Assembly: GCA_945900735.1 (NCBI GenBank)
Contig: CAMDJX010000009.1
Coordinates: 1-32,906, forward strand
DNA: 32,906 bases
Direction of reading: 5' to 3'
DNA from: Acidimicrobium ferrooxidans DSM 10331
GTDB lineage: Bacteria; Actinomycetota; Acidimicrobiia; Acidimicrobiales; Ilumatobacteraceae
The stretch's first letter is position 1. The number at the start of each line of letters is the position of its first letter. This document shows positions 13,655 through 21,113 of this stretch, one piece after another. A model generated the notes under the pieces. It saw only the letters and a program-made list of their open reading frames with translations, had not been told where the DNA came from and made no database searches. Both the position numbers and the translations under genes were made by a program.

Positions 13655-16600
13655 CTTGCTTGCCTTCTGCACGCGCACAGTCCGCTTGCCAGTAATTGTC
13701 ATTTTCCCTGCTTTATCAACCACCACCACCTGGAACGACGAGTCGCCCATCTTGTTTTTGGTGATCTTGATGGCCCGTGCCGCTGCGGCCGGCACTGTCT
13801 TCACCAGCACACCGTCCCGATACACGTGCACCATCGACAGAGCAGGCGCCTGGACGTTGAGAACGACGTTGTTACCCACCACCTTGGACGAAGCAGGTGA
13901 CGACGCTGCTGCCAGTACTTCGGCTGGAAGCTGCGACCCGATCTTTGGGTTGGTCAAACGATTTGATCCCGGAATCGGTGTTGTTACTCGAGCCGAGCGT
14001 GGCACTGTTGTCGTTGGAGCGGGCGCAGTCGCAGCAGGAACGGTTGTGGTTGGAGCGGGCACAGTCGTGGTTGGCAAAGTGGTGCTTGGGGCTTCGGGCT
14101 CATCGCCGCCACCACCATCGTCGCCACCGCCACCACCACCGTCGGGGCTGCTCGGAATTGTTGTGGAAGTTGGGGGAACAGTTGTCGATGGCGAAGAGGC
14201 TTGTGGCGGACTTGCACTCAGGCGCGAATAGGCCAGCAAGTTGGGAGACCCTGTGCCGACATTTGTAAGCGCATCACGAGTTGCAGTGCTGGTGATCCAG
14301 TCGGAAATCTGTTGCACAGAACTGTCCGGTGCAATTCCTAAACCAAGTGCCGCAACACCAGCAACGTGTGGAGAGGCCATCGATGTTCCCGAAATGGTGT
14401 TCGTTGCTGTTGTCGAGGTAAACCATGCCGAAAGAATGCTCGAGCCCGGAGCAAAGACATCGAGGCAAGATCCATAATTGGAAAACGACGAGCGGGCATC
14501 GGCGGAAGTTGTCGAACCAACAGTTACGGCAAGTGGTTCGCCGGCAGGCGAAGTTTGGCACGCATTGGCGTTGCTATTCCCCGCCGCTACAACAAAAACC
14601 ACACCATCACGAACACCGTTTTGTACCGCAATATCAAGCGCCGAAGACCGGCCGCCACCAAGACTCATGTTGGCAACCGCTGGGGTGCCGGCGATGTGAT
14701 GCGCAACAACCCAGTCGATGCCGGCAATAACAGCAGATGTCGAGCCAGAACCACTGCAATCAAGCACGCGAACCGGGACGATGGCAACACTTGGTGCCAC
14801 TCCGTAATTACTGCCACCAATTGTTCCGGCAACGTGCGTGCCGTGGCCGTTGCAGTCCTCAGTGCCGTTGCCGTCGCTCACAGATGAGTAACCGCCAACG
14901 ACTCTGCCACCAAACTCAGTGTGCGTGCTGAGTACGCCAGTGTCGATGACATATGCGGTGACTCCGCTTCCGGTGTTGGCACGGCTGACTGTTCCGTTTA
15001 GGGGTAGCGCGCGTTGATCGATGCGGTCGAGGCCCCAGAGTGATGTTGCTACTTCAAGCGACGATGCGTTACGAGGAGTGACTGTTGCGGATTGCGCAGA
15101 AGATTCGCTTGTACCAATTGCGTTAGTTGCGGTAACGGTGAATGTGTAGTCGGTGTCGTTGGTGAGGCCGACAACTGTGCAGGTAAGCGAACCGCTGGAT
15201 GTGCATTGTTTGGCACCTGGGCTTGATGTGACGGTGTAGCGCGTGATGCTGCGAGCGCCGTCGTTCAGTGGCGCTTCCCAATAAATTGCGGCCGCTGCAT
15301 TGCCTGCACTACCGCGCACGTTGCGCGGCGCCGTTGGTACCGCTGGGTCGGGTGCGCGCGTGTATTCCCAGTTCAACGCCGTGAGCCCAGTTTTTCCGCC
15401 GTATCCATCGATTGCGAAGTAATAGGTATTTCCACTGGTCATTGCAATGGTGACACGGCTCCATGTACCGCCGCCACTGTCATCGTTTTGGGCAATTATT
15501 GTCAATGCGTTAACTGCGTTGCCCGTGTACGCACCGAGCAACGTATCGAACGCACTCAGCCGAGTGTCGACGATGATCGAACCATCTTCAACCGCCACCC
15601 ACTTGTACCAAAGCGATGCGGATGCGCCATACCCTCCGTGAGTTGGTTCGCCAGGCTGGCGCGTTGCCGCAATAGTTGAGCTGTTGAGAGTTCCTGTGTT
15701 GCCAGAAAATGCTGTTGCGCCAGAAAATGCGTCGTTGACATACGCACCGATGACCACGACCGAATTCGAAACGTCAGAAGCAAGGCTGGTGCCCCTGTTG
15801 TTGATGGCACTCACGCGGAAGATATGTGCAACGCCAGATTGCAATTGACGAACAGTGGCTGCCGTTGCTGGCGTTGCGCCGTGAGTGATCGTTGACCACG
15901 ACGAACCTGCGTTGGTGGAGAACTCGATGAGATAGTCGGTGATGGCGGCACCGCCATCGGTTGCTGGAGCGTCCCAATCCAAATTGACTTGTCCCGCTTG
16001 TGCGGATGCAACCAAGTTGAGTGGCTTGCTTGGGGCAACCGGTGTCCAAGGCGTCCATGCATCGGAAACCTCTGAGGGTTCGCTCGTTCCGATTGCGTTG
16101 CGTGCGCTCACTCGAAATTTATGCGCGACACCATCTGTTAGGCCCGTAATTGTGCGCAGCGTTCCGTTGCCGTGTGGTTCGGGCCATGTTGTCCAAGATG
16201 CACCGTCGTTGATGGTGTACTCAATCACATAGTTGGTGACTACCGAACCACCGTCGGATGTCGGTGCACCCCATCGGATTGCAACATACGCAGGGCCGAC
16301 GAGTGTGTTCGTAATACAGCATGGCTCGGATGGAACGCCAGGCTTGCGCGCGCCCGTTGATTCGGACGGCGTGCCAACACCTGCCGTATTTTTCGCAGAA
16401 ACTCGGAAGATATACGGCCTGCCACTGACAAGTTCGGTAACAGTGACAGCGCGCAACGTGGTAACCGTGTCGACAAAGGTTGTCCAGCTAGAGCCATTGT
16501 TGGACGAATATTCGATGACATAGTCGGTAACGGTTGCGCCACCATTTGTTGCCGGCACAGACCACGTGAGTGAAATGGAATTGAGATCCACGGTGCCAAC

Positions 16601-18676
16601 AGTGACGGCGAGTGGAGCACTTGGTAATGCCGCCGCCCACGGAACAGCAATGACCACCGAAGACGACGCGCCAGTGCCGAGCGTGTTTAAGGCACTGACC
16701 CGAAACTGATAAGTCGTCGAGTTAGTGAGACCCGAGACGGTCGAAGTTGTGGAAGTCGACGTGCCGTCGTCAAACGTTGTCCAAGCCGTTCCACCATCGG
16801 AGGAATATTCGATGATGTAGTCAGTGATTACCGAACCGCCGTTTTGTGCGGGTGCCGACCATGCCAAACGAACTGCTCGATCGATTGCCGTTGCGCTCAG
16901 CGATTGCGGCGAGGTTGGTACGCCAATAACGGCAGAAGCCGATGACGATGCGTCGCTGGTACCACCGCTGGTTACCGCACGAACACGGAACAGATATGTA
17001 GTTCCATTACTGAGCCCCGTGACCGTTGCAGAGGTAGCAACCGAAACCCCGTCGTTAAATTGCGACCATGAAGAGGAACCGCTAGTTGAATACTCAACGA
17101 CATAATCGCTGATGTCGGCGCCACCAGTTTGGCTTGGAGCCGACCACGAAAGTGTTGCTTGGCCAACACCACCAACCGCACTGAGTGACGTAGGCGTTGA
17201 AGGTGCAGTTGGGGCAGGTGTATCGAACGTGGAGCGCGCGTACAACAACAAGTTGGGCGAACTTACACCGCGGTTTGTCACTTTGTCGGGTGTTGCCACA
17301 CTCAACATGCGCTGCGCGATTTGGGCAGGCGTTGCGCCTGGGTCGATCTGTAACCACAGCGCGGCTGCACCAGCAACGTGCGGCGCCGCCATTGATGTGC
17401 CCGACATAGTGCGTGTCGAACTTGACGAAGTGATGCCAACAGAAAGAATGCTCACCCCTGGCGCGAACACATCGACGCACGATCCGTAGTTAGAGAAACT
17501 TGCGCGTGCATCGTTGCTGCCAGTGGCACCAACCGTGATGGCATTGGGTGTCGAGGCTGGCGAATAGCTGCATGCAAGGCGATTGTTGTTTCCTGCCGCC
17601 ACCACAAACACCACTCCGTCGTCGATGCCGCGAGTAACGGCTGCGTTGAGTGATGCGGATGCGCTGCCACCCAAGCTCATGTTGGCAACTGCAGGTACGC
17701 CACTTTCGTGATGTGCAATCACCCAGTCGATACCGCGAATGACTCCCGAAGTGGCACCGCTTCCTGCACAACTGAGAACACGTACTGGAATCAGCGACAC
17801 TGCTTTTGCAACGCCATACGTGGAACCGCCAACAGTGCCAGCAACGTGCGAGCCGTGGCCGTGGCAATCGCCCGAGCCGTATGAGTCGGAAATTGCCGTG
17901 AAGCCAGCGCCGACACGACCGCCGAAATCGCTGTGGGTTGGCAAGATGCCTGTGTCGATGATGTAGGCCGAGACACCAGCACCGGTCTCGTTATAGGAAT
18001 AGCGCGAGTCGCGAAGCACATCGCGTTGATCGATTCTGTCAAGACCCCAAGGAGGATTGAGTTGGTCGCCCTGTAACACCACAAGCGTGTCTTGTTCGAT
18101 TGCAACTACATCCGTGTCTTTTTGCAGGCGCAACAGGTCGTCGTCAGACAACTTGGCCACAAACCCATTGAGCGCGTTGCTGAACACCGACAGAACTTGC
18201 GCCCCGCCTGCCTCTTGCTCGGCTGCAAATGTTCGTGCAACAACATTGTTGCGAAGCGTGACGATGTATTGCCCAGCGATTGGCACACCTACGAGATCCT
18301 GTAAGTCGGGGCCAATATCGGCATCTTCGGCTTGCGCGCCTTGCCCAACTACGTCGTTATTAATCGACAATGTTTGATCACGTTCGACAACAAGCACATC
18401 TTTGTCTTTACGCAGTCGCGCGACGTCACTACTATCCAATTCGGCAACAAACCCGTCGACAGCAGATGTGAACACGTCGCTGACGGCATTACCCATGCCC
18501 GCTTCTTTGGCAACTTTGCGCGACACGTTGGTGCCGTCTTTCAATAACACGATGTAGTCACCAGCGGGTGCAGCGGCCTCGGCGCCGAGTGGCGTAACTC
18601 CCGATGCAATAGCGGTGAAGAGCAAGGTTGATACGACCGAGATCGCCGCGGTTCGGAGCCTGATCAATCGCCTCAT
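13652..18676 (-). CDS. Secreted giant protease with two subtilisin (S8) domains and six Fn3 domains
   Basis: This is a 1674-residue protein. The order is: signal peptide (1 to about 35, Arg-rich start, AEAAAP cleavage area); I9 propeptide 1 (40-105); I9 propeptide 2 (136-201); S8 domain 1 (209-480); five regular Fn3 repeats of about 97 residues (490-976); a beta-sandwich resembling pre-peptidase C-terminal domains (979-1107); a divergent Fn3 (1112-1200); S8 domain 2 (1213-1490); a Gly/Asp- and PTTTVP-rich linker (1490-1575); and a C-terminal beta domain (1576-1674). Both catalytic triads are intact: D241, H274, S428 with oxyanion N363, and D1245, H1278, S1432 with N1367. Both are proteinase K-like (GHGSHVAG/GHGTHVAG, GTSMAAPH/GTSMASPH). 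No LPXTG or C-terminal membrane anchor is seen, so it is probably released or held in the envelope. Fn3 domains suggest polymer binding. ATG 18676 has no Shine-Dalgarno. The AAA+ gene follows after 10 bases. Confidence 0.95.
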   Translation of the reverse strand: MRRLIRLRTAAISVVSTLLFTAIASGVTPLGAEAAAPAGDYIVLLKDGTNVSRKVAKEAGMGNAVSDVFTSAVDGFVAELDSSDVARLRKDKDVLVVERDQTLSINNDVVGQGAQAEDADIGPDLQDLVGVPIAGQYIVTLRNNVVARTFAAEQEAGGAQVLSVFSNALNGFVAKLSDDDLLRLQKDTDVVAIEQDTLVVLQGDQLNPPWGLDRIDQRDVLRDSRYSYNETGAGVSAYIIDTGILPTHSDFGGRVGAGFTAISDSYGSGDCHGHGSHVAGTVGGSTYGVAKAVSLIPVRVLSCAGSGATSGVIRGIDWVIAHHESGVPAVANMSLGGSASASLNAAVTRGIDDGVVFVVAAGNNNRLACSYSPASTPNAITVGATGSNDARASFSNYGSCVDVFAPGVSILSVGITSSSSTRTMSGTSMAAPHVAGAAALWLQIDPGATPAQIAQRMLSVATPDKVTNRGVSSPNLLLYARSTFDTPAPTAPSTPTSLSAVGGVGQATLSWSAPSQTGGADISDYVVEYSTSGSSSWSQFNDGVSVATSATVTGLSNGTTYLFRVRAVTSGGTSDASSSASAVIGVPTSPQSLSATAIDRAVRLAWSAPAQNGGSVITDYIIEYSSDGGTAWTTFDDGTSTSTTSTVSGLTNSTTYQFRVSALNTLGTGASSSVVIAVPWAAALPSAPLAVTVGTVDLNSISLTWSVPATNGGATVTDYVIEYSSNNGSSWTTFVDTVTTLRAVTVTELVSGRPYIFRVSAKNTAGVGTPSESTGARKPGVPSEPCCITNTLVGPAYVAIRWGAPTSDGGSVVTNYVIEYTINDGASWTTWPEPHGNGTLRTITGLTDGVAHKFRVSARNAIGTSEPSEVSDAWTPWTPVAPSKPLNLVASAQAGQVNLDWDAPATDGGAAITDYLIEFSTNAGSSWSTITHGATPATAATVRQLQSGVAHIFRVSAINNRGTSLASDVSNSVVVIGAYVNDAFSGATAFSGNTGTLNSSTIAATRQPGEPTHGGYGASASLWYKWVAVEDGSIIVDTRLSAFDTLLGAYTGNAVNALTIIAQNDDSGGGTWSRVTIAMTSGNTYYFAIDGYGGKTGLTALNWEYTRAPDPAVPTAPRNVRGSAGNAAAAIYWEAPLNDGARSITRYTVTSSPGAKQCTSSGSLTCTVVGLTNDTDYTFTVTATNAIGTSESSAQSATVTPRNASSLEVATSLWGLDRIDQRALPLNGTVSRANTGSGVTAYVIDTGVLSTHTEFGGRVVGGYSSVSDGNGTEDCNGHGTHVAGTIGGSNYGVAPSVAIVPVRVLDCSGSGSTSAVIAGIDWVVAHHIAGTPAVANMSLGGGRSSALDIAVQNGVRDGVVFVVAAGNSNANACQTSPAGEPLAVTVGSTTSADARSSFSNYGSCLDVFAPGSSILSAWFTSTTATNTISGTSMASPHVAGVAALGLGIAPDSSVQQISDWITSTATRDALTNVGTGSPNLLAYSRLSASPPQASSPSTTVPPTSTTIPSSPDGGGGGGDDGGGGDEPEAPSTTLPTTTVPAPTTTVPAATAPAPTTTVPRSARVTTPIPGSNRLTNPKIGSQLPAEVLAAASSPASSKVVGNNVVLNVQAPALSMVHVYRDGVLVKTVPAAAARAIKITKNKMGDSSFQVVVVDKAGKMTITGKRTVRVQKASK
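14207..15040 (-). other. Second S8 catalytic domain (internal duplicate)
   Basis: Codons 1213-1490 of the protease. D1245, H1278, N1367 and S1432, plus C1275, C1307, C1373 and C1404, each lie exactly 1004 residues after their counterparts in domain 1. By hand count 140 of 210 aligned residues (231-440 against 1235-1444) are identical with no gap. Both copies are preceded by WGLDRIDQR. This copy has no I9 domain immediately before it. Confidence 0.93.
15749..17209 (-). repeat. Five tandem Fn3 repeats within the protease
   Basis: Codons 490-976. The core GG-x-x-(V/I)-T/S-D/N-Y-x-(V/I)-E-Y/F begins near residues 518, 613, 712, 809 and 908, a period of 95-99 residues. The copies are similar but clearly diverged, so this is a protein-level repeat rather than a recent DNA expansion. 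It probably forms a long arm between the catalytic domains. Confidence 0.9.
18074..18559 (-). other. Tandem I9 inhibitor propeptides of the protease
   Basis: Codons 40-105 and 136-201. Each copy has the opening YIV-x-L, a central SNALNGFVAKL- or TSAVDGFVAEL-type strand and an ending with VVERDQT or VAIEQDT. Subtilases normally carry one I9 domain, which chaperones folding and inhibits the enzyme until cleaved. Confidence 0.85.
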
Positions 18677-18749
18677 GTGCGTATGTATCGGCTGGATCGG
18701 GGAAAACTTGAGGGCTATGTGGTCAGGGTATCCCCTGGGTGTGCGCTCG

Positions 18750-18755
18750 TATCCT
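18750..18755 (+). promoter_or_regulatory. Candidate leaderless -10 (TATCCT) for the SDR gene
   Basis: TATCCT ends 7 bases before ATG 18763; this decides for that start over the ORF start at 18739. The 86-base gap to the protease gene serves both divergent genes. Confidence 0.5.
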
Positions 18756-18762
18756 TGGGGCT

Positions 18763-19653
18763 ATGAGCACTTCAACTTCAGCACCGGTCGCCGTTGTCAC
18801 AGGGGCCAACTCGGGCATTGGCAGGGCCACTGCCCTCCACCTGGCACAGCACGGTTATACCGTGTTTGGCACAGTTCGCGCACTGAACAAAGCCGACAAG
18901 CTGCTTACTAAAGCCAGCGAGTTAGGTGTGACTATCGAACTTGTAGAAATGGATGTTGCAGACGACGACTCGGTGCGAACCGGTTTTGCCGACATCATGC
19001 GCAAGGTTTCTCACATCGATGTGTTGGTGAACAACGCAGGCATCGGCGGAAACGGTGTCACCGAAGAATGCACACCTGCGCAATATCACGAATCATTTAA
19101 TGTCAATGTTGTTGGAGCAATTCGTTGCACGCAACAAGTGCTCCCTGGCATGCGCGCACGAAAAACCGGAGCCATCATCAACATCACATCAATTGTTGGC
19201 CGCATTGCTGCGCTCGCTCAGTCGCCATATGTTGCCAGCAAGTGGGCTTTCGAGGGTGTAAGCGAGGGGCTGGCGCAAGAAGTTGCACCGTTCGGAATTC
19301 GCGTTGCAATCATCGAGCCGGGCGTAACGCGCTCGTCGATCTTTAGTAAAAATATCGAGGCACCAAACAGCACTGGCGCATACGACACGCACTACCGACG
19401 GATGTTTCAGTTTTACGCCGCCGGAATTGCGAATGCCACGCCGGCGGAAGAAGTTGGTGCGCTGATCTTGCACGCCATCACCACCGACACGCCGCAGCTT
19501 CGCTACCCCTGCTCGTGGGGCGGGCAGCAAATTGTGAATGGACGAGCCGCCATGACTGATGCCGGGTGGGTCGAACTGGGTGCAGTGCAAGAGGACTCCG
19601 CCTATTTTCAGGCCTTCAAGGCGTCATTCGGGGTTGATATCTCCAATAGTTGA
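18763..19653 (+). CDS. Short-chain dehydrogenase/reductase (SDR)
   Basis: This 296-residue classical SDR is an NAD(P)-dependent oxidoreductase. The cofactor loop is TGANSGIG (13-20), followed by NNAG (90-93), the catalytic serine S143 (ITSIVG), and Y156 with K160 in YVASK. VIEPGVTRS is the usual segment after the active site. No acidic residue suited to NAD stands out after the second strand (GTVRAL), so NADP is more likely. The substrate cannot be told from sequence. The start at 18763 is supported by a TATCCT hexamer 7 bases upstream. The peroxiredoxin gene follows after 59 bases but has its own promoter. Confidence 0.9.
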   Translation: MSTSTSAPVAVVTGANSGIGRATALHLAQHGYTVFGTVRALNKADKLLTKASELGVTIELVEMDVADDDSVRTGFADIMRKVSHIDVLVNNAGIGGNGVTEECTPAQYHESFNVNVVGAIRCTQQVLPGMRARKTGAIINITSIVGRIAALAQSPYVASKWAFEGVSEGLAQEVAPFGIRVAIIEPGVTRSSIFSKNIEAPNSTGAYDTHYRRMFQFYAAGIANATPAEEVGALILHAITTDTPQLRYPCSWGGQQIVNGRAAMTDAGWVELGAVQEDSAYFQAFKASFGVDISNS

Positions 19654-19680
19654 CAAGTTTGGTCGGGTTTTGGGTATGCT
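19650..19680 (+). promoter_or_regulatory. Promoter candidate for the peroxiredoxin gene
   Basis: A perfect -35 TTGACA (19650-19655) and -10 TATGCT (19675-19680) are separated by 19 bases, slightly long. The TGA stop of the SDR gene (19651-19653) is inside the -35. A leader of about 25 bases with AGGAGA 5 bases before ATG 19713 follows, so this gene has conventional translation signals. Confidence 0.55.
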
Positions 19681-19712
19681 GACCCCCTACCCAAGTACTT
19701 CAGGAGAACACC

Positions 19713-20345
19713 ATGACCGTTCGTCTCGGCGACATCGCACCCGACTTCACTGCAGCAACCACACAAGGCGAGATCAAGTTTCACGACTGGCTCGGCGACT
19801 CATGGGGCGTGTTGTTCAGCCACCCGAAGGACTTCACACCGGTGTGCACCACCGAGCTTGGTTACGTCGCCAAGATCAAACCAGAGTTTGATAAGCGCAA
19901 CGTCAAAGTAATCGGCCTTTCTGTCGACAGCGTCGAGTCGCACGAGAAGTGGGAAAGCGACATTGGAGAAACACAGGGAACTCCCGTCAACTTCCCGATG
20001 ATCGGCGACCCAGACCGCACGGTTTCCAACTTGTACGACATGATCCACCCAAACGCCAACGACACGCTCACCGTTCGCAGCGTGTTTGTCATTGGTCCGG
20101 ACAAAAAAGTGAAACTGTCAATCACCTACCCAGCTTCAACGGGCCGCAACTTTGATGAAGTGCTCCGAGTCATTGACTCGCTGCAACTAACTGCGAAATT
20201 TAAAGTTGCCACCCCTGCCAACTGGAAAGACGGCCAAGACGTCATTATCGGCGCCGCGGTAACCGACGAGGAAGCAAAAACACTGTTCCCTGGAGGCTGG
20301 AAAACCATCAAGCCTTACCTGCGAACATTGGCACAGCCGAAATAA
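19713..20345 (+). CDS. 1-Cys peroxiredoxin (Prx6 type)
   Basis: This 210-residue thiol peroxidase reduces hydrogen peroxide and organic hydroperoxides. The active site FTPVCTTE holds peroxidatic C45 with T42 and H37 nearby. C45 is the only cysteine, which makes it a 1-Cys enzyme. The C-terminal extension with ATPANWKDGQDVIIGAAV is the Prx6-subfamily hallmark. A strong Shine-Dalgarno (AGGAGA) and a TTGACA promoter suggest high expression, unlike the leaderless neighbours. The external reductant is not identifiable here. Confidence 0.95.
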   Translation: MTVRLGDIAPDFTAATTQGEIKFHDWLGDSWGVLFSHPKDFTPVCTTELGYVAKIKPEFDKRNVKVIGLSVDSVESHEKWESDIGETQGTPVNFPMIGDPDRTVSNLYDMIHPNANDTLTVRSVFVIGPDKKVKLSITYPASTGRNFDEVLRVIDSLQLTAKFKVATPANWKDGQDVIIGAAVTDEEAKTLFPGGWKTIKPYLRTLAQPK

Positions 20346-20363
20346 CAGGAATTAGTACGCAAG

Positions 20364-20369
20364 TAGGCT
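20364..20369 (+). promoter_or_regulatory. Candidate leaderless -10 (TAGGCT) for the ABC ATPase gene
   Basis: TAGGCT ends 7 bases before ATG 20377. A GAGGGG stretch immediately before the ATG is too close to act as a normal Shine-Dalgarno. Confidence 0.5.
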
Positions 20370-20376
20370 GAGGGGC

Positions 20377-21108
20377 ATGACGAATCCCTCAGCCGCAGTT
20401 GCCACAACAGTAAGCAAAATTTACGGGTCCGGAGACAGCGAAGTTCGCGCGCTTGACGATGTCAGCGTGCAGTTCGAAAAGGGCAAGTTCACTGCCATCA
20501 TGGGCCCCAGCGGTTCTGGCAAGTCCACCTTGATGCATTGCATGGCGGGGTTGGATGCGTTGACAAGCGGCAACGTTTCTGTGGGTGGCACCGAGTTGGC
20601 TGGCCTCAGCGACAAGGCCCTCACTGGTTTACGCCGCGAACAAATCGGTTTCATCTTTCAGGCGTTCAATCTCATTCCGACACTGGACGCAGAAGAAAAC
20701 ATATTGCTTCCGCTCTCACTTGGCGGGCAAAAAGGCGACGCGGCATGGATCGATCAAGTCATTGACACCATTGGTTTGCGCGATCGCCTCGACCACAGGC
20801 CAAGCGAACTCTCGGGTGGTCAGCAACAGCGAGTTGCAGTAGCGCGTGCACTTGCAAGCAAGCCCGCAATTATTTTCGCTGACGAACCAACTGGAAACCT
20901 CGATTCGAAAACTGGCGGAGAGGTGCTGAGTTTCATGCGTCGCGCAGTAACCGACCTTGGCCAAACCATTGTGATGGTCACGCACGATGCAGTTGCAGCA
21001 AGTTATGCCGACCGAATTGTGTTTCTTAAGGACGGCAAGATTGCGGGCGAAATGACCGAGCCAACGCCCGATCGTGTGCTCGACTACTTGAAGCACCTCG
21101 GAGAATAA
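20377..21108 (+). CDS. ABC transporter ATP-binding protein (MacB/LolD type)
   Basis: This 243-residue ATPase has Walker A GPSGSGKST (43-51), the Q-loop in FIFQAFNL (Q95), signature LSGGQQQR (145-152), Walker B IIFADEPTGNLD (165-176) and the switch histidine in VTHD. The FIFQAFNLIPTLDAEEN and DEPTGNLDSKTG segments are typical of the MacB/LolD/FtsE group that powers FtsX-fold permeases. The permease gene begins 5 bases after its stop. The pair probably extrudes a lipid, lipoprotein or peptide, or transmits mechanical force; the substrate is unknown. Confidence 0.95.
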   Translation: MTNPSAAVATTVSKIYGSGDSEVRALDDVSVQFEKGKFTAIMGPSGSGKSTLMHCMAGLDALTSGNVSVGGTELAGLSDKALTGLRREQIGFIFQAFNLIPTLDAEENILLPLSLGGQKGDAAWIDQVIDTIGLRDRLDHRPSELSGGQQQRVAVARALASKPAIIFADEPTGNLDSKTGGEVLSFMRRAVTDLGQTIVMVTHDAVAASYADRIVFLKDGKIAGEMTEPTPDRVLDYLKHLGE

Positions 21109-21113
21109 TCAAC

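Noticed and set aside
13656-14231. 191-residue plus-strand frame rich in Val, Gly and Pro
   Set aside because: It is antisense to the Pro/Thr and Gly-rich linker and C-terminus of the protease; the low-complexity composition is inherited from the repeats.
15749-17209. Regular repeats taken at first for a CRISPR-like or DNA tandem array
   Set aside because: The period is about 290 bases, in frame, and the copies differ in sequence; they are Fn3 protein repeats.
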